DNA of 64,000 bases from Geminocystis sp050753365 (GCF_050753365.1 NZ_JBLZFY010000010.1:1-64000), one strand, 5' to 3'. Counted from the first letter of the stretch, positions 33,365 through 42,819 are shown. The notes: generated by a model not told the origin, from the letters alone. Numbers and translations: made by a program.

Positions 33365-34252
33365 ATGACACTACCTAATTTTTTAATTATTGGGGCGGCG
33401 AAAGCAGGTACAACGGCTTTACATTCCTACTTAAAACAACATCCGCAAATTTATATGACTCCTGATAAGGAGACTAATTTTTTCGCTTTTGAGGGGGAAA
33501 CTTTAAAGTTTAATGGTATTGGCGATCGAGCGATCGAACAATTTTCTATTACTGATTTAGCCACCTATGAGCAAGAATTTCAAGGGGTAAAAGAAGAAAA
33601 AGCCATCGGCGAAGCCTGTCCATTATATCTCTATAATGAAAAAGCCGTTGAGAGAATTTATCACTATATTCCTAACGCCAAGCTCATTGTAATTTTAAGA
33701 AATCCTGTCGATCGAGCCTATGCTAACTTTTTACACTTAATTAGAGACGATCGAGAACCCGAAAAGGACTTTGGAAAAGCCTTAGAAGCAGAGTTCGATC
33801 GCATCGCTAATCATTGGGAATGGTTTTGGCATTATATTCAATTAGGTTTTTATCACCTTCAATTAGAGAGATATTATCAGCAGTTTAACCCCGATCAAAT
33901 TCGTGTTTATTTGTATGAAGATTTAAGAGACGATGCCCTCAAATTAATTCAAAATATTTTTGCTTTTTTAGAAGTAGAAACCAACTTTGAACCCGATATG
34001 ACAATTCGCCCGAATAAGTCGGGAATGCCAAAAAATGAATTATTACATAAATTATTAACAAAACCGAATCCTTTAAAAAGTTTAGTTAAACCCTTATTAC
34101 CAGCCTCTTTTCGCCAAAAAATTCAACATAAAAATTTACAAACCCCCACTATCACACCAGAAGTTAGAGAAAAATTAATTAATATTTATAAAGAAGATAT
34201 TTTAGCCTGTCAGAAATTAATCGATCGAGATCTTTCGTCATGGTTATCTTAA
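33365..34252 (+). CDS. PAPS-dependent sulfotransferase (carbohydrate type)
   Basis: The protein transfers sulfate from PAPS to a sugar hydroxyl, giving sulfated polysaccharide. The 5'-phosphosulfate loop IGAAKAGTTALHSYL is at residues 9-23 and the 3'-phosphate motif LIVILRNPVDRAYANF is near 113-128, as in heparan-type sulfotransferases. The 295-residue length is normal. It is 16 bp upstream of the GT4 gene and probably co-transcribed with it and the polymerase. Extracellular polymers of many cyanobacteria are sulfated, which fits the locus. Confidence 0.9.
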   Translation: MTLPNFLIIGAAKAGTTALHSYLKQHPQIYMTPDKETNFFAFEGETLKFNGIGDRAIEQFSITDLATYEQEFQGVKEEKAIGEACPLYLYNEKAVERIYHYIPNAKLIVILRNPVDRAYANFLHLIRDDREPEKDFGKALEAEFDRIANHWEWFWHYIQLGFYHLQLERYYQQFNPDQIRVYLYEDLRDDALKLIQNIFAFLEVETNFEPDMTIRPNKSGMPKNELLHKLLTKPNPLKSLVKPLLPASFRQKIQHKNLQTPTITPEVREKLINIYKEDILACQKLIDRDLSSWLS

Positions 34253-34268
34253 TAAAAATATAAAACTT

Positions 34269-35276
34269 ATGAAACCAAAAATATGGCATTTAATCGGTGA
34301 TAAAAGGGCTGGAGGTTCAAATCTCCTTGTTAAGAATTTAATGGCATCTCTAGGGCATAAATTTGACTTTAACATGGTCAGATTAGAGGAGATAAAGACA
34401 CAATTAATCAAAGAAAAACCAGATTTAATTATCTTTCATTATCCCTGTGCTTGGCGTTATTTATTACCTTTAAAAAGACTCAAAAAATACTGTCCTATTT
34501 ATATTTGTGATCACCATTACTGTAAGGGTTTTGAACAACATCAGGTATCTTCAAAATTCCGTTTTCATACCATGTTAAAACTGTCTTATGGTATGGTCGA
34601 TCGAATTATCTCTATTTCTCAGGCACAAAGACAATGGATGATCGATAATAAATTAGTTAAACCAGAAAAAATTACCGTCATTACTCCAGCTTCTCCCCTT
34701 GAATCTTTGCTCAAAATTCCTCCGAAAATCACAGGAGAAAAAATTATTTTAGGTGCTTATGGACGTTTTGCCCCTCAAAAGGGTTTTGATTTATTGTTAC
34801 GCGCCATCAAAGAAATTTCTACCTCCCCCCAATGGCAAAATTTTGAGTTACGGTTAGGGGGTTATGGGCAAGATGAAGAATTAATTACTTCTTTAGGGAA
34901 AGGATTACCTAATGTTAAATTACTAGGTTCGATCGAACATATCAATCAATTTTTAAACGATTGTGATGTAATTATTATCCCCTCTCGTTGGGAAGGTTGG
35001 GGTTTAGTAGCCTTAGAAACCAAAGCCGCCGCCCGTGCCGTTGTAGCCTTTGGAGTAGATGGTTTAGTAGAACAAATCAAAGACTGCGGTTTACTAATTC
35101 CCCGTGATAACATAAAAGCATTAGGAGAAGGAATATTATCCTTATCCACAAAACCCCTAACGAAATGGGGCATCAAAGGGAGAAACTCAGTCATCAATAG
35201 TTGGCAAAATTGTGTTCAAGAATGGGAAACAATATTTTGTCATTCCGAGCTTGTCGAGGAATCTCCCAAACGTTGA
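34269..35276 (+). CDS. GT4-family glycosyltransferase
   Basis: This is a GT-B enzyme. The acceptor domain begins KIWHLIGDKRAGGSNLLVKNL, and the donor domain has LGAYGRFAPQKGFDLLLRAI and the E-x7-E-like PSRWEGWGLVALETKAA (donor nucleotide and catalytic region). It should add one sugar to the lipid-linked unit at the cytosolic face. The natural protein probably ends near NSWQNCVQEWETIF. The last 12 residues, CHSELVEESPKR, are read from a dispersed palindromic repeat (35239-35265) that has entered the 3' end. Confidence 0.88.
   Translation: MKPKIWHLIGDKRAGGSNLLVKNLMASLGHKFDFNMVRLEEIKTQLIKEKPDLIIFHYPCAWRYLLPLKRLKKYCPIYICDHHYCKGFEQHQVSSKFRFHTMLKLSYGMVDRIISISQAQRQWMIDNKLVKPEKITVITPASPLESLLKIPPKITGEKIILGAYGRFAPQKGFDLLLRAIKEISTSPQWQNFELRLGGYGQDEELITSLGKGLPNVKLLGSIEHINQFLNDCDVIIIPSRWEGWGLVALETKAAARAVVAFGVDGLVEQIKDCGLLIPRDNIKALGEGILSLSTKPLTKWGIKGRNSVINSWQNCVQEWETIFCHSELVEESPKR
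35239..35265. repeat. GTCATTCCGAG-type palindromic repeat inside the GT4 gene end
   Basis: GTCATTCCGAGCTTGTCGAG followed by GAATCTC is a common bacterial intergenic repeat. Here it lies within the last codons of the GT4 gene and supplies its CHSELVEES tail. A relative is at 60515-60542. Confidence 0.7.
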
Positions 35277-35363
35277 TTTTTACTACCAATGGGTTAAGTC
35301 CACAATTTGTCAAATTACGGCTAAAGCCAACAATCTATTAAAAATATTTTTTGAAAATATGTA

Positions 35364-36668
35364 ATGAACTTAGACAAACCCAGTAAAATTACTATCCAAC
35401 CCGAAAATTTTCCCGAAAAATTAGTCTGGTATGGCATGATTTGGACTTATGGCTTTTATTTAATCGGAGCAACCTATATTGTTGGTTCAGTATTAGGGGT
35501 TATACTGGGCTTCTGTTTAGCATTACAATGGTGGCTACAAACAGAAGAAACTCCTCCAGAAGATCGAATTTCTATACCCTTAATCACTTGGGTATGGATT
35601 ATCGGAATGTTAGTCATGCAAGTTGCTTTAGTGGTGGGGCATTTAGACTATAACTTAGGTACTGGAATGCTGATCAAATCTAGCATTGGTTGGGCAAAAG
35701 GTTGGGCAGGATTAGCCCTTTATCCCTTAGCAGGATGTTTAAAGATACGCCCTCAAATTATTTACCGTGCCGTGTGCGTTATTTGTTTTCATACCCTGCT
35801 TATTTCTCCCCTTTTAATTATTGCGCCTATTCTTCATCTCCCAGAAATCTTATATGTATCCCCCCTCAAAGCCGTAGGAGGACCGGGTAATACTTTTTTT
35901 GATGTTTCCCTCTATGAAATTGATTTCGATGGCTCAATTCGTCAGCGATTATTTACCCCTTGGGGACCTGCTTTAGGATTTGTGGCAAATGTTTACTTTA
36001 TCCTTGCCCTTCAAGAGAAAAATAAGAAATGGCGTTTATTTGGCATTATTGGCTCAATTTTTATGGGAAATATCTGTAAATCTCGTCTAGCTTTAATTTC
36101 TCTCATTTTAACTCCTGTTGTCATTTTTTTCTGCTCTCGGTTAACTCGCCCAATTATTTTAATTTTAATGGGGGTTGGTAGTACGATCGCAGGTATTTTA
36201 TCCCCAGTAATTTTCATGGCGTTGGATACTTTTAAGCAGAAATTTACGGAAGCAAGAGCAGATTCTAGCCGAGTCAGACGAGTTTTAAAAGAAATTGCTG
36301 GATACCGTTGGCGTACCGAAGCACCTATTTGGGGACATGGAGTGGTGGAACCGGGTCCTCATGTGGTGGAGTATATGCCTATCGGTTCTCATCATACTTG
36401 GTATGGTTTATTATTTATGAGGGGAATTGTGGGGTTTTTTGCTTTGGCAATTCCCATGATTTTAAGTTTATTGGTGTTGTTAGTTAAGGCACAAACTGAA
36501 GAAGTGGCGAGGGCTGGTTTAGCTATTTTGTTTATTCTATTCCTTTATACTTTTGGGGAAAATTTGGATATTTTAGCTTATCTTTATTGGCCCGGTTTAA
36601 TTATTATGGGGATAGCTTTTAAGAATAAAAATAGTCATAAATCTTTAAATTTTAAAGAACAAATCTAA
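35364..36668 (+). CDS. O-antigen polymerase/ligase-like membrane protein (Wzy type)
   Basis: The 434-residue protein has about ten membrane helices. The long periplasmic loop near residues 305-350 (WRTEAPIWGHGVVEPGPHVV, then PIGSHHTWYGLL) has the basic and His-rich character of the Wzy_C loop in O-antigen polymerases and ligases. It should join lipid-linked repeat units in the periplasm. It follows the sulfotransferase and GT4 genes on the same strand after an 87-bp gap. The alternative of a ligase cannot be excluded. Confidence 0.78.
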   Translation: MNLDKPSKITIQPENFPEKLVWYGMIWTYGFYLIGATYIVGSVLGVILGFCLALQWWLQTEETPPEDRISIPLITWVWIIGMLVMQVALVVGHLDYNLGTGMLIKSSIGWAKGWAGLALYPLAGCLKIRPQIIYRAVCVICFHTLLISPLLIIAPILHLPEILYVSPLKAVGGPGNTFFDVSLYEIDFDGSIRQRLFTPWGPALGFVANVYFILALQEKNKKWRLFGIIGSIFMGNICKSRLALISLILTPVVIFFCSRLTRPIILILMGVGSTIAGILSPVIFMALDTFKQKFTEARADSSRVRRVLKEIAGYRWRTEAPIWGHGVVEPGPHVVEYMPIGSHHTWYGLLFMRGIVGFFALAIPMILSLLVLLVKAQTEEVARAGLAILFILFLYTFGENLDILAYLYWPGLIIMGIAFKNKNSHKSLNFKEQI

Positions 36669-36848
36669 GTAAGTAAGCAAAATTAATTATGAATTTTATT
36701 TACCTCAAAGCTATGATAAAAAGGGGTTTAAATCCCTTGTCTCTATACAATTAATTTTGCACGATAACTTAATAGGTGTATAATATATTTATTGTTTTGC
36801 TACAAGTATGAACTTTTCTGAATTTTTTGTGAATTGTGGGCATAAATT

Positions 36849-39008
36849 GTGAAGAAAATACTTAATTATCTTAAATATCCATGGCTAAAAATGACTGTAA
36901 TTCTATTGATAATTATAATCATCAATTTTGCCTTGGAAATTAGAGCGTTGGATGATTCCATTATAGAAAAGGCGATCGAATCTTCCCGTTTAATTTCTGA
37001 AAGTATGATCAATGCGAGGGATATTTATAGTACAGAAGTGGTAGCAAAACTCAATGATATTCCAGAGGTTAACTTTTCCCATAACTATTCTTCTTTTCCT
37101 AATCATGCTCCTATTCCTGCCAGTTTTTTAATGGAATTGAGCGAAAAAATTAGACAAAGTAATCCCGAACTAATTGTGAGATACTATAGTGATTATCCTT
37201 TCCCTTGGCGAGAAAAAGAAGGGGGAGTTAAAGATGACTTTCAAAAATCCGCTTTACAAAATATTCGTCAGAATCCTAGTCAACCTTTTTATAGAGAGGA
37301 AAAAATCAAGGGAGTTCCCTTTTTTCGTTATGGGGTAGGGGATGTGATGAAACCTTCCTGTGTGGAGTGTCATAATCGTCATCCTGATTCCCCAAAAAGG
37401 GATTGGAAGGTGGGAGATGTTCGAGGAGTGTTAGAAATTTCTTATCCTCTTAGTCTTTTCCAATCGGCTGATAATTATACACACCATCTAACTCGTTTAG
37501 TTGTAATTACTTTTGTCGTAATTATTCTTTTATATCAAACTATCGAAAAAATGGTTAAAAGTGAAAGCAACAAAAAAATTAATCAGATTCTCCAAGAAGC
37601 TAATCGAGAATTGGAAGAAAAGGTAGAGATGAAAACCAAAGATTTAATTTTGAAAGAAAGGGCGATCGCAGCTACTCAAAATGGCATTATTATTGTCGAT
37701 GCCACTAAACCCGATTTTCCTTGTATGTTAGTTAATCCCGCCTTTGAACAAATGACGGGTTATCAAGCAAAGGAAGTAATTGGCAAGAATTGTCGCTTTC
37801 TACAGGGTAACGATCAAAATCAAGAGTCATTACAAATTCTTCGACGCAGTTTAAAAAATCATCAAGGTTGTCAGGTAATTGTGCGTAACTATAAAAAGAA
37901 TGGTGATTTATTCTGGAATGAATTAAATATTTCACCTATTTACGATGTTCATGGTAATTTAACTCATTATATCGGCGTTCAAAATGATGTCACTGAGAGA
38001 GTTAATACAGAACAAATCATGAAACGTCAACTAAACGCTATGGATGCAACCATTGACGGTATTGCAGTTTTAGAAAATGAAATATTTGTCTATGTCAATG
38101 CTTCACACCATAAATTATTCGGTTATAATGATCCTCAAGATTTAATCGGTGTAAATTGGCGTGTACTATATTCTCCCCAAGAGGTCGATCGAATCGAGAA
38201 AGATATTTTTCCGATTTTGTATGATCACGGTTATTGGCAAGGAGAGGCGATCGCTACTAAAAAAGATGGTTCAACTTTTATCGAAGGTTTATCCTTAAGT
38301 ATCAATGATAATGTAATTATTTGCATTTGCCGAGACATCACCGACATCAAAAAAGCCCAAGAGGAAGTAAAGACATCTCTAAGACAGAAAGAAATATTAC
38401 TAAAAGAGATACATCACCGAGTCAAAAACAATTTATTAGTAGTCTCTAGCTTAATTGATTGGCAAACAGAATTTTTAACAGACCCAAATATTATCTCCAT
38501 CATGGAAGATAGCCAAAAAAGAATTCAAAGTATGGCGTTAATCCATGAGAAACTATATAAATCCTCTGATTTAGCCCGTATCGACTTAGCGGAATATCTC
38601 AAAAGTCTGATTGAACAAGTTTTTCTTAGTAGTAACTTGAATTTAGACAAAATCAATATAGAATTTGACTTACAATCTATATTTGTTAATATTGAAACTG
38701 CCACTCCCTGCGGATTAATTGTCAATGAGTTAGTAGCCAATTCCTTAGAACACGCTTTTTCTAACCAAGAAAATGGGACTATTTCCCTTAATTTATGTCT
38801 CGATCGATCTAAAAAAATAACTCTAATAGTTAAAGATAATGGTATTGGTTTTCCTGATAATTTTGACTGGCAAAAAACTGATAGTTTAGGTTTACAATTA
38901 GTGAGTTTACTCACGCAACAATTAGAAGGAAAATTGGTGATTAACCAAGAACAAGGAACAGAAGTAATTATTGCTTTTAAAGAACTAGAATACAATACTC
39001 GTTTTTAA
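36849..39008 (+). CDS. Sensor histidine kinase: haem-binding DUF3365, LOV and PAS domains, HisKA_2 core
   Basis: The order is a GTG start (36849), TM helix about 13-34, extracytoplasmic DUF3365 domain with a c-type haem motif CVECH (Cys171-His175), second TM about 205-225, a short coiled coil, a LOV-type PAS with GKNCRFLQG (flavin-reactive Cys315) and the matching FWNELNISPI and YIGVQNDVTER strands. A second PAS (about 400-510) precedes a HisKA_2 dimerisation domain (LLKEIHHRVKNNLLVVSS, His522) and an HATPase domain (NELVANSLEHAF, KDNGIGFP). It should sense redox or gas at haem and blue light at flavin and phosphorylate a response regulator, most likely the GGDEF protein at 40871. Its kinase core is a paralogue of the next gene. 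Confidence 0.88.
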   Translation: MKKILNYLKYPWLKMTVILLIIIIINFALEIRALDDSIIEKAIESSRLISESMINARDIYSTEVVAKLNDIPEVNFSHNYSSFPNHAPIPASFLMELSEKIRQSNPELIVRYYSDYPFPWREKEGGVKDDFQKSALQNIRQNPSQPFYREEKIKGVPFFRYGVGDVMKPSCVECHNRHPDSPKRDWKVGDVRGVLEISYPLSLFQSADNYTHHLTRLVVITFVVIILLYQTIEKMVKSESNKKINQILQEANRELEEKVEMKTKDLILKERAIAATQNGIIIVDATKPDFPCMLVNPAFEQMTGYQAKEVIGKNCRFLQGNDQNQESLQILRRSLKNHQGCQVIVRNYKKNGDLFWNELNISPIYDVHGNLTHYIGVQNDVTERVNTEQIMKRQLNAMDATIDGIAVLENEIFVYVNASHHKLFGYNDPQDLIGVNWRVLYSPQEVDRIEKDIFPILYDHGYWQGEAIATKKDGSTFIEGLSLSINDNVIICICRDITDIKKAQEEVKTSLRQKEILLKEIHHRVKNNLLVVSSLIDWQTEFLTDPNIISIMEDSQKRIQSMALIHEKLYKSSDLARIDLAEYLKSLIEQVFLSSNLNLDKINIEFDLQSIFVNIETATPCGLIVNELVANSLEHAFSNQENGTISLNLCLDRSKKITLIVKDNGIGFPDNFDWQKTDSLGLQLVSLLTQQLEGKLVINQEQGTEVIIAFKELEYNTRF

Positions 39009-39180
39009 CTCCTTCAATACGAGTGGAAGAACCAATACTTTCGATCGTGGCAACCTTTTTCAATGTAGCTAACTTTTCAGGGGAAAGAGTTTTTAAACTC
39101 CGCCATGAGCCTTTAAACTTGTCAATTTCAGCGATCAGAGTTAAGATTTCTGGAGTGATGACAATTTGGTTAATATCCAT
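38977..39180 (-). pseudogene. Fic-family protein, N-terminal remnant
   Basis: From ATG 39180 the frame reads MDINQIVITPEILTLIAEID, and after a short helix ATIESIGSSTRIEGV, which is the Fic_N region ahead of the Fic core. At about 39007 it runs into the antisense of the histidine kinase 3' end (NEYCILVL) and stops at 38977. The catalytic HPFxxGNGR part is absent. The gene was cut off, probably when the kinase gene was joined here. Confidence 0.7.
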
Positions 39181-39261
39181 ACCATAGCCAATTATTAAGC
39201 TAATAACAACCAATTATAGCCAATTATAGCCAATTATAAACCAATAGACATCTTCAAAAAT

Positions 39262-39278
39262 ACAGGCAAAATGCCTGT
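39262..39278. repeat. ACAGGCA-AAA-TGCCTGT palindrome
   Basis: This is the third copy of the repeat at 5146 and 8333, again followed by CTACGGTG-TAAAAT-ATAAAT. Three imperfect CAATTATAGC units occur just before it (39212-39240). Confidence 0.65.
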
Positions 39279-39380
39279 CCTACGGTGATAAAATCATAAA
39301 TTTAGGTACTATTAGATTAGGATAATGAATCTCGATTCAGCATTATTTTTTCGGAAGTGAACTATACGTCCAGAATCTAC

Positions 39381-40865
39381 ATGAGCAAATATCTCCTTTC
39401 CAAACATATAATAACGATAAAAAATGAGCAACAAAATTTTAGTCAAGATTTTATTTTAGACAATGAAACTTATTCTATTGGTCGTAATTCTGAAAATAAT
39501 ATTGTCATTTCCCATTCTCTCATCTCTAGGTATCACTGCGTCATTATGCCTATGTTTTATAACAGTATAGATCAAAAAATTAGTTACTGGATTATTGATG
39601 GTAATTTAAAAGGAAAAAGAAGTGCTAATGGTATTTTTGTCGATCGAAAAAGGTGTTTATCTCATGAGTTAAAATCTCAAGACGTGGTTGATTTAGGAGG
39701 AGTAAATAGTGGCATTCAAATTATTTATCGAGTTATAAAATTTGAGCAAGAGAATAATTTAGAAGAAAAATCAAGTACTAAAGTAAATTTACAGAACAAA
39801 AATGATATTACTCTAATTAATAGTGATCAATTTAATACCACTTTTAATCAATCGATTCAAGAACAAGAAGAAAAATATCGTTCCGTAGTTCGTCAAATAG
39901 CTCAAGATATTATTTTGGCTGACCTCGATACTAAGCAAATAATAGAGGCAAATATTGCCTTTTGCAACTTGATCGGTTATACAGAGTCGGAACTAACTAA
40001 GTTAAAAATTTATGAACTTCAAACCATTAATACTGAAGTATTTGACACTCAAATCCAACAAATTGAGCAAGAAAAATTAAATATTATTTATGATTCTACC
40101 TTATTGCACAAGGATGGTTCATTAATAGATGTAGAGTTAAATATAAGTATTATTTACCTTAGTCAAACATCTCTGATTTGCTATACAGTGAGGGATATTC
40201 GTCAAATTAAACAGTTTCAAAGGCAACTTTCTCAATCTTTAGATGAAAAACAGTTGTTACTCAAAGAGATTCATCATCGAGTCAAAAATAATTTATTGGT
40301 AGTAAGTAGCATTTTAGATTGGCAATGTGAGTTTACAGATGACGATAAGATTCTTCAATTGATGACGGAAACTCAAAAAAGAATACGGACGATCGCACTC
40401 ATTCATGAAAAACTTTATAAATCCCCTGATTTTTCTAACATTGATATTGCCCAATACATTCAAAATTTAGTTGATCAGTTATATTTATCCTTTGTACATA
40501 ATCAACAAAAAATTGAGATTAATTTTGAATTAGAATCTATAATTTTTAATATAGAAACTGTTACTCCTTGTGGTCTAATTGTTAATGAGTTAATTTCTAA
40601 TGCCTTAAAACACGCTTTTATCGGTAGAAATCAAGGATCAATAACTATTTCCCTTAAAACTGATAACAATAAATATTTGTTAACTGTCAAAGACGATGGT
40701 ATTGGTTTTCCTGAACAATGGGAACTGGAAAAAAGTGAGAGTCTGGGTTTGCAATTAGTTTCTTTATTAACGTCTCAACTAGATGGAGAATTATCTATTG
40801 GAAAGGAAGAAGGTACGGTTGTTAAAATTCTTTTTCAAAAACAAAAATATCAGAGGAGATATTAA
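39381..40865 (+). CDS. Histidine kinase with FHA and PAS domains, HisKA_2 core
   Basis: Residues about 20-110 are an FHA phosphothreonine-binding domain (YSIGRNSENNIVISHSLISR YHC in two runs, with the Arg, Ser and His expected). A PAS domain (about 160-275) is followed by HisKA_2 (LLKEIHHRVKNNLLVVSS, His298) and HATPase (NELISNALKHAF, KDDGIGFP). It is soluble. ATG 39381 is preferred to a GTG eight codons upstream because the FHA strands start soon after. FHA implies input from a Ser/Thr kinase. The kinase core is very close to that at 36849, and the response regulator starts 5 bp downstream, so all three probably share one pathway. Confidence 0.87.
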   Translation: MSKYLLSKHIITIKNEQQNFSQDFILDNETYSIGRNSENNIVISHSLISRYHCVIMPMFYNSIDQKISYWIIDGNLKGKRSANGIFVDRKRCLSHELKSQDVVDLGGVNSGIQIIYRVIKFEQENNLEEKSSTKVNLQNKNDITLINSDQFNTTFNQSIQEQEEKYRSVVRQIAQDIILADLDTKQIIEANIAFCNLIGYTESELTKLKIYELQTINTEVFDTQIQQIEQEKLNIIYDSTLLHKDGSLIDVELNISIIYLSQTSLICYTVRDIRQIKQFQRQLSQSLDEKQLLLKEIHHRVKNNLLVVSSILDWQCEFTDDDKILQLMTETQKRIRTIALIHEKLYKSPDFSNIDIAQYIQNLVDQLYLSFVHNQQKIEINFELESIIFNIETVTPCGLIVNELISNALKHAFIGRNQGSITISLKTDNNKYLLTVKDDGIGFPEQWELEKSESLGLQLVSLLTSQLDGELSIGKEEGTVVKILFQKQKYQRRY

Positions 40866-40870
40866 ACAAG

Positions 40871-41785
40871 ATGAATCCAGTGAAAATATTGATAGTGGAA
40901 GATGAATTACTCATCGCACGAACTTTGTCCAAAAAGTTAGAAAAAATGGGTTATCAACTCACGGGCATTGTTTCTTCGGGAGATGCGGCTTTAGAGTCTA
41001 TTAGAAAAACCCCCCCTGATTTAATTCTCATGGATATTGTTATCAAAGGAGATAAGGATGGTATTGAAACCGCAAGGGAAATTGATCAAAATTATCATTT
41101 ACCAATCATTTATTTAACTGCTTATGCGGATGATCAGACTTTAGAAAGGGCGGAGGAAACAGGGTGTTATGGTTATATTCTCAAACCTTATTTAGAAAAA
41201 GAATTACACGCTAATATCAAAATGGCATTGAAAAAACATGAACAAAACAAAGTATTAAAAGAAGAAATCAGTCGTGATCCTTTGACGGGATTATTTAACC
41301 GCCGTTATTTAGATGAGTTTTTAGTTAAGGAGTTACATCGGGCAAAACGAAATAAATCTTGTTTTTGTGTGATGATGATTGATATAGATCATTTTAAACG
41401 TTTTAATGATAATTTTGGTCATAGTGCAGGGGATTTAGTTTTACAAAGGGCTGCCAATCTGATTAAAAAAAATGTAAGGGAATATGATGTGGTTTGTCGT
41501 TATGGGGGGGAAGAAATCACCGTTATCTGTCCTGAATGTGCGATCGAGGATATTTTTTTCCGTGCAGAAAGCATCAGAGAGACGATCGAACTTGACAGAA
41601 TCGTTTATCAATCATTACCTTTACCTCCCGTTACTGTTTCCATTGGTATTGCCAGTTATCCTGCTCATGGAATTTCTCTACTCAATGAGGCGGATAATGC
41701 CCTTTATGAAGCCAAAAATCAAGGTAGAAATCGAGTTATAGTTGCTCACAAAACCCAAAATAATCCCAATATAGCTTTTGAGTAA
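40871..41785 (+). CDS. Response regulator diguanylate cyclase (REC-GGDEF)
   Basis: The REC domain (1-120) has the acidic pair Glu10/Asp11, phospho-acceptor Asp55 (LILMDIV), Thr83 and Lys106 (YILKPY). The GGDEF domain (about 130-300) has the active-site loop GGEEI (212-216), in which Glu can replace Asp, and an allosteric I-site REYD (203-206) that normally gives product inhibition by c-di-GMP. It should make c-di-GMP when phosphorylated. It starts 5 bp after the FHA kinase gene with GGAGA before the ATG, so it is coupled to it. The end of the gene coincides with a TTTTGAGTAAAAATTGCTAAA segment also found in a dispersed repeat. Confidence 0.92.
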   Translation: MNPVKILIVEDELLIARTLSKKLEKMGYQLTGIVSSGDAALESIRKTPPDLILMDIVIKGDKDGIETAREIDQNYHLPIIYLTAYADDQTLERAEETGCYGYILKPYLEKELHANIKMALKKHEQNKVLKEEISRDPLTGLFNRRYLDEFLVKELHRAKRNKSCFCVMMIDIDHFKRFNDNFGHSAGDLVLQRAANLIKKNVREYDVVCRYGGEEITVICPECAIEDIFFRAESIRETIELDRIVYQSLPLPPVTVSIGIASYPAHGISLLNEADNALYEAKNQGRNRVIVAHKTQNNPNIAFE

Positions 41786-41799
41786 AAATTGCTAAATAT

Positions 41800-42819
41800 A
41801 TGAAACTTGTATCAGTAATTGTTCCTGTCTATAACGTTGAAGCCTATATTGCTCAAGCTATTAATTCGGTTTTGAGTCAAACCTATCCCCATTTTGAATT
41901 ATTGATTATCGATGATGAAGGCAACGATCGAACTATGGATATTTGTCGGCAGTTTGAGGATTATCGTATCAGAATTATCTCTCAAAAAAATCGAGGATTA
42001 GCGGGGGCAAGAAATACAGGGATTCGCCACAGTCAGGGGGAGTATTTAGCTTTTTTAGATGGTGATGATATGTGGATGCCTGATAAATTAGCAAAACATA
42101 TTGAGCATTTAGAATCACATCCTGAAGTGGGGGTGAGTTTTTCTCGATCGGCTTTCATTGATAATCAAGATAAATTACTTGGTACATATCAAATGCCCCG
42201 ATTAGAAAATATTACAGCCGAACATTTGTTTTACGAAAATTCCATCGGTAATGGTTCAGCCCCCGTAATTCGTAGAGAAGTATTTGAGGAGATTTGTTTT
42301 CCAGATAACCGTCATGGAGAGGTAGAAAATTTTTATTTTGATGAGGATTTTCGACGATCGGAAGATTTGGAATGTTGGATCAGAATTGTATTACAAACTT
42401 CTTGGAAAATAGAGGGTTTTTCTGATACTTTAACCCTTTATCGAGTCAATCAACAAGGGCTTTCCGCAAATGTATTTCCCCAGTTGGCTTCTTGGGAGCA
42501 GGTAATCAACAAAACTCGCTCTTATGCCCCTGATTTAATCGATCGTTGTGAAAAACCTGCCAAAGCCCATCAATTATTATATTTAGCCCGTCAAGCTATT
42601 AAATTTAAGGATGGTAAAACCGCAGTGCAATTAATTAATCAAGCCTTTTCCACCTACAACAAGATTTTATTTACTAATACCCGTGTTACTGTATTAACTT
42701 CGATCGTGGGTTATTTACTGTATTTATTGCCTTCTCCTTTGTATAATTTTCTGGAATTTTGGGGCTTAAAACTCAATGGATTTATCCAAAAAAGTGCCAT
42801 TAAACGAAAGAAAAATTAA
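41800..42819 (+). CDS. GT2-family glycosyltransferase (paralogue of the 31166 gene)
   Basis: The GT-A fold has SVIVPVYNVEAYIAQAINSV, LIIDDEGNDRTMD, KNRGLAGARNTGIRHSQGEY and FLDGDDMW (DxD). The C-terminal part ends in a hydrophobic stretch of about 30 residues (VLTSIVGYLLYLLPSPLYNF) that may sit on the membrane. It shows what the truncated paralogue has lost. The gene follows the response regulator by 14 bp and may be co-transcribed. Donor and acceptor are unknown. Its last 4 bp overlap the convergent flippase gene. Confidence 0.88.
   Translation: MKLVSVIVPVYNVEAYIAQAINSVLSQTYPHFELLIIDDEGNDRTMDICRQFEDYRIRIISQKNRGLAGARNTGIRHSQGEYLAFLDGDDMWMPDKLAKHIEHLESHPEVGVSFSRSAFIDNQDKLLGTYQMPRLENITAEHLFYENSIGNGSAPVIRREVFEEICFPDNRHGEVENFYFDEDFRRSEDLECWIRIVLQTSWKIEGFSDTLTLYRVNQQGLSANVFPQLASWEQVINKTRSYAPDLIDRCEKPAKAHQLLYLARQAIKFKDGKTAVQLINQAFSTYNKILFTNTRVTVLTSIVGYLLYLLPSPLYNFLEFWGLKLNGFIQKSAIKRKKN

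Noticed and set aside
34308..34325. GGAGGTTCAAATCTCC looks like a tRNA T-arm
   Set aside because: It lies inside the well-supported GT4 gene (residues around AGGSNLL), and no acceptor, D or anticodon arms fit around it.
39212..39240. Three CAATTATAGC-like units suggesting a CRISPR-type array
   Set aside because: Units are about 11 bp and contiguous with no spacers, and no cas gene is present. It is a simple tandem repeat.
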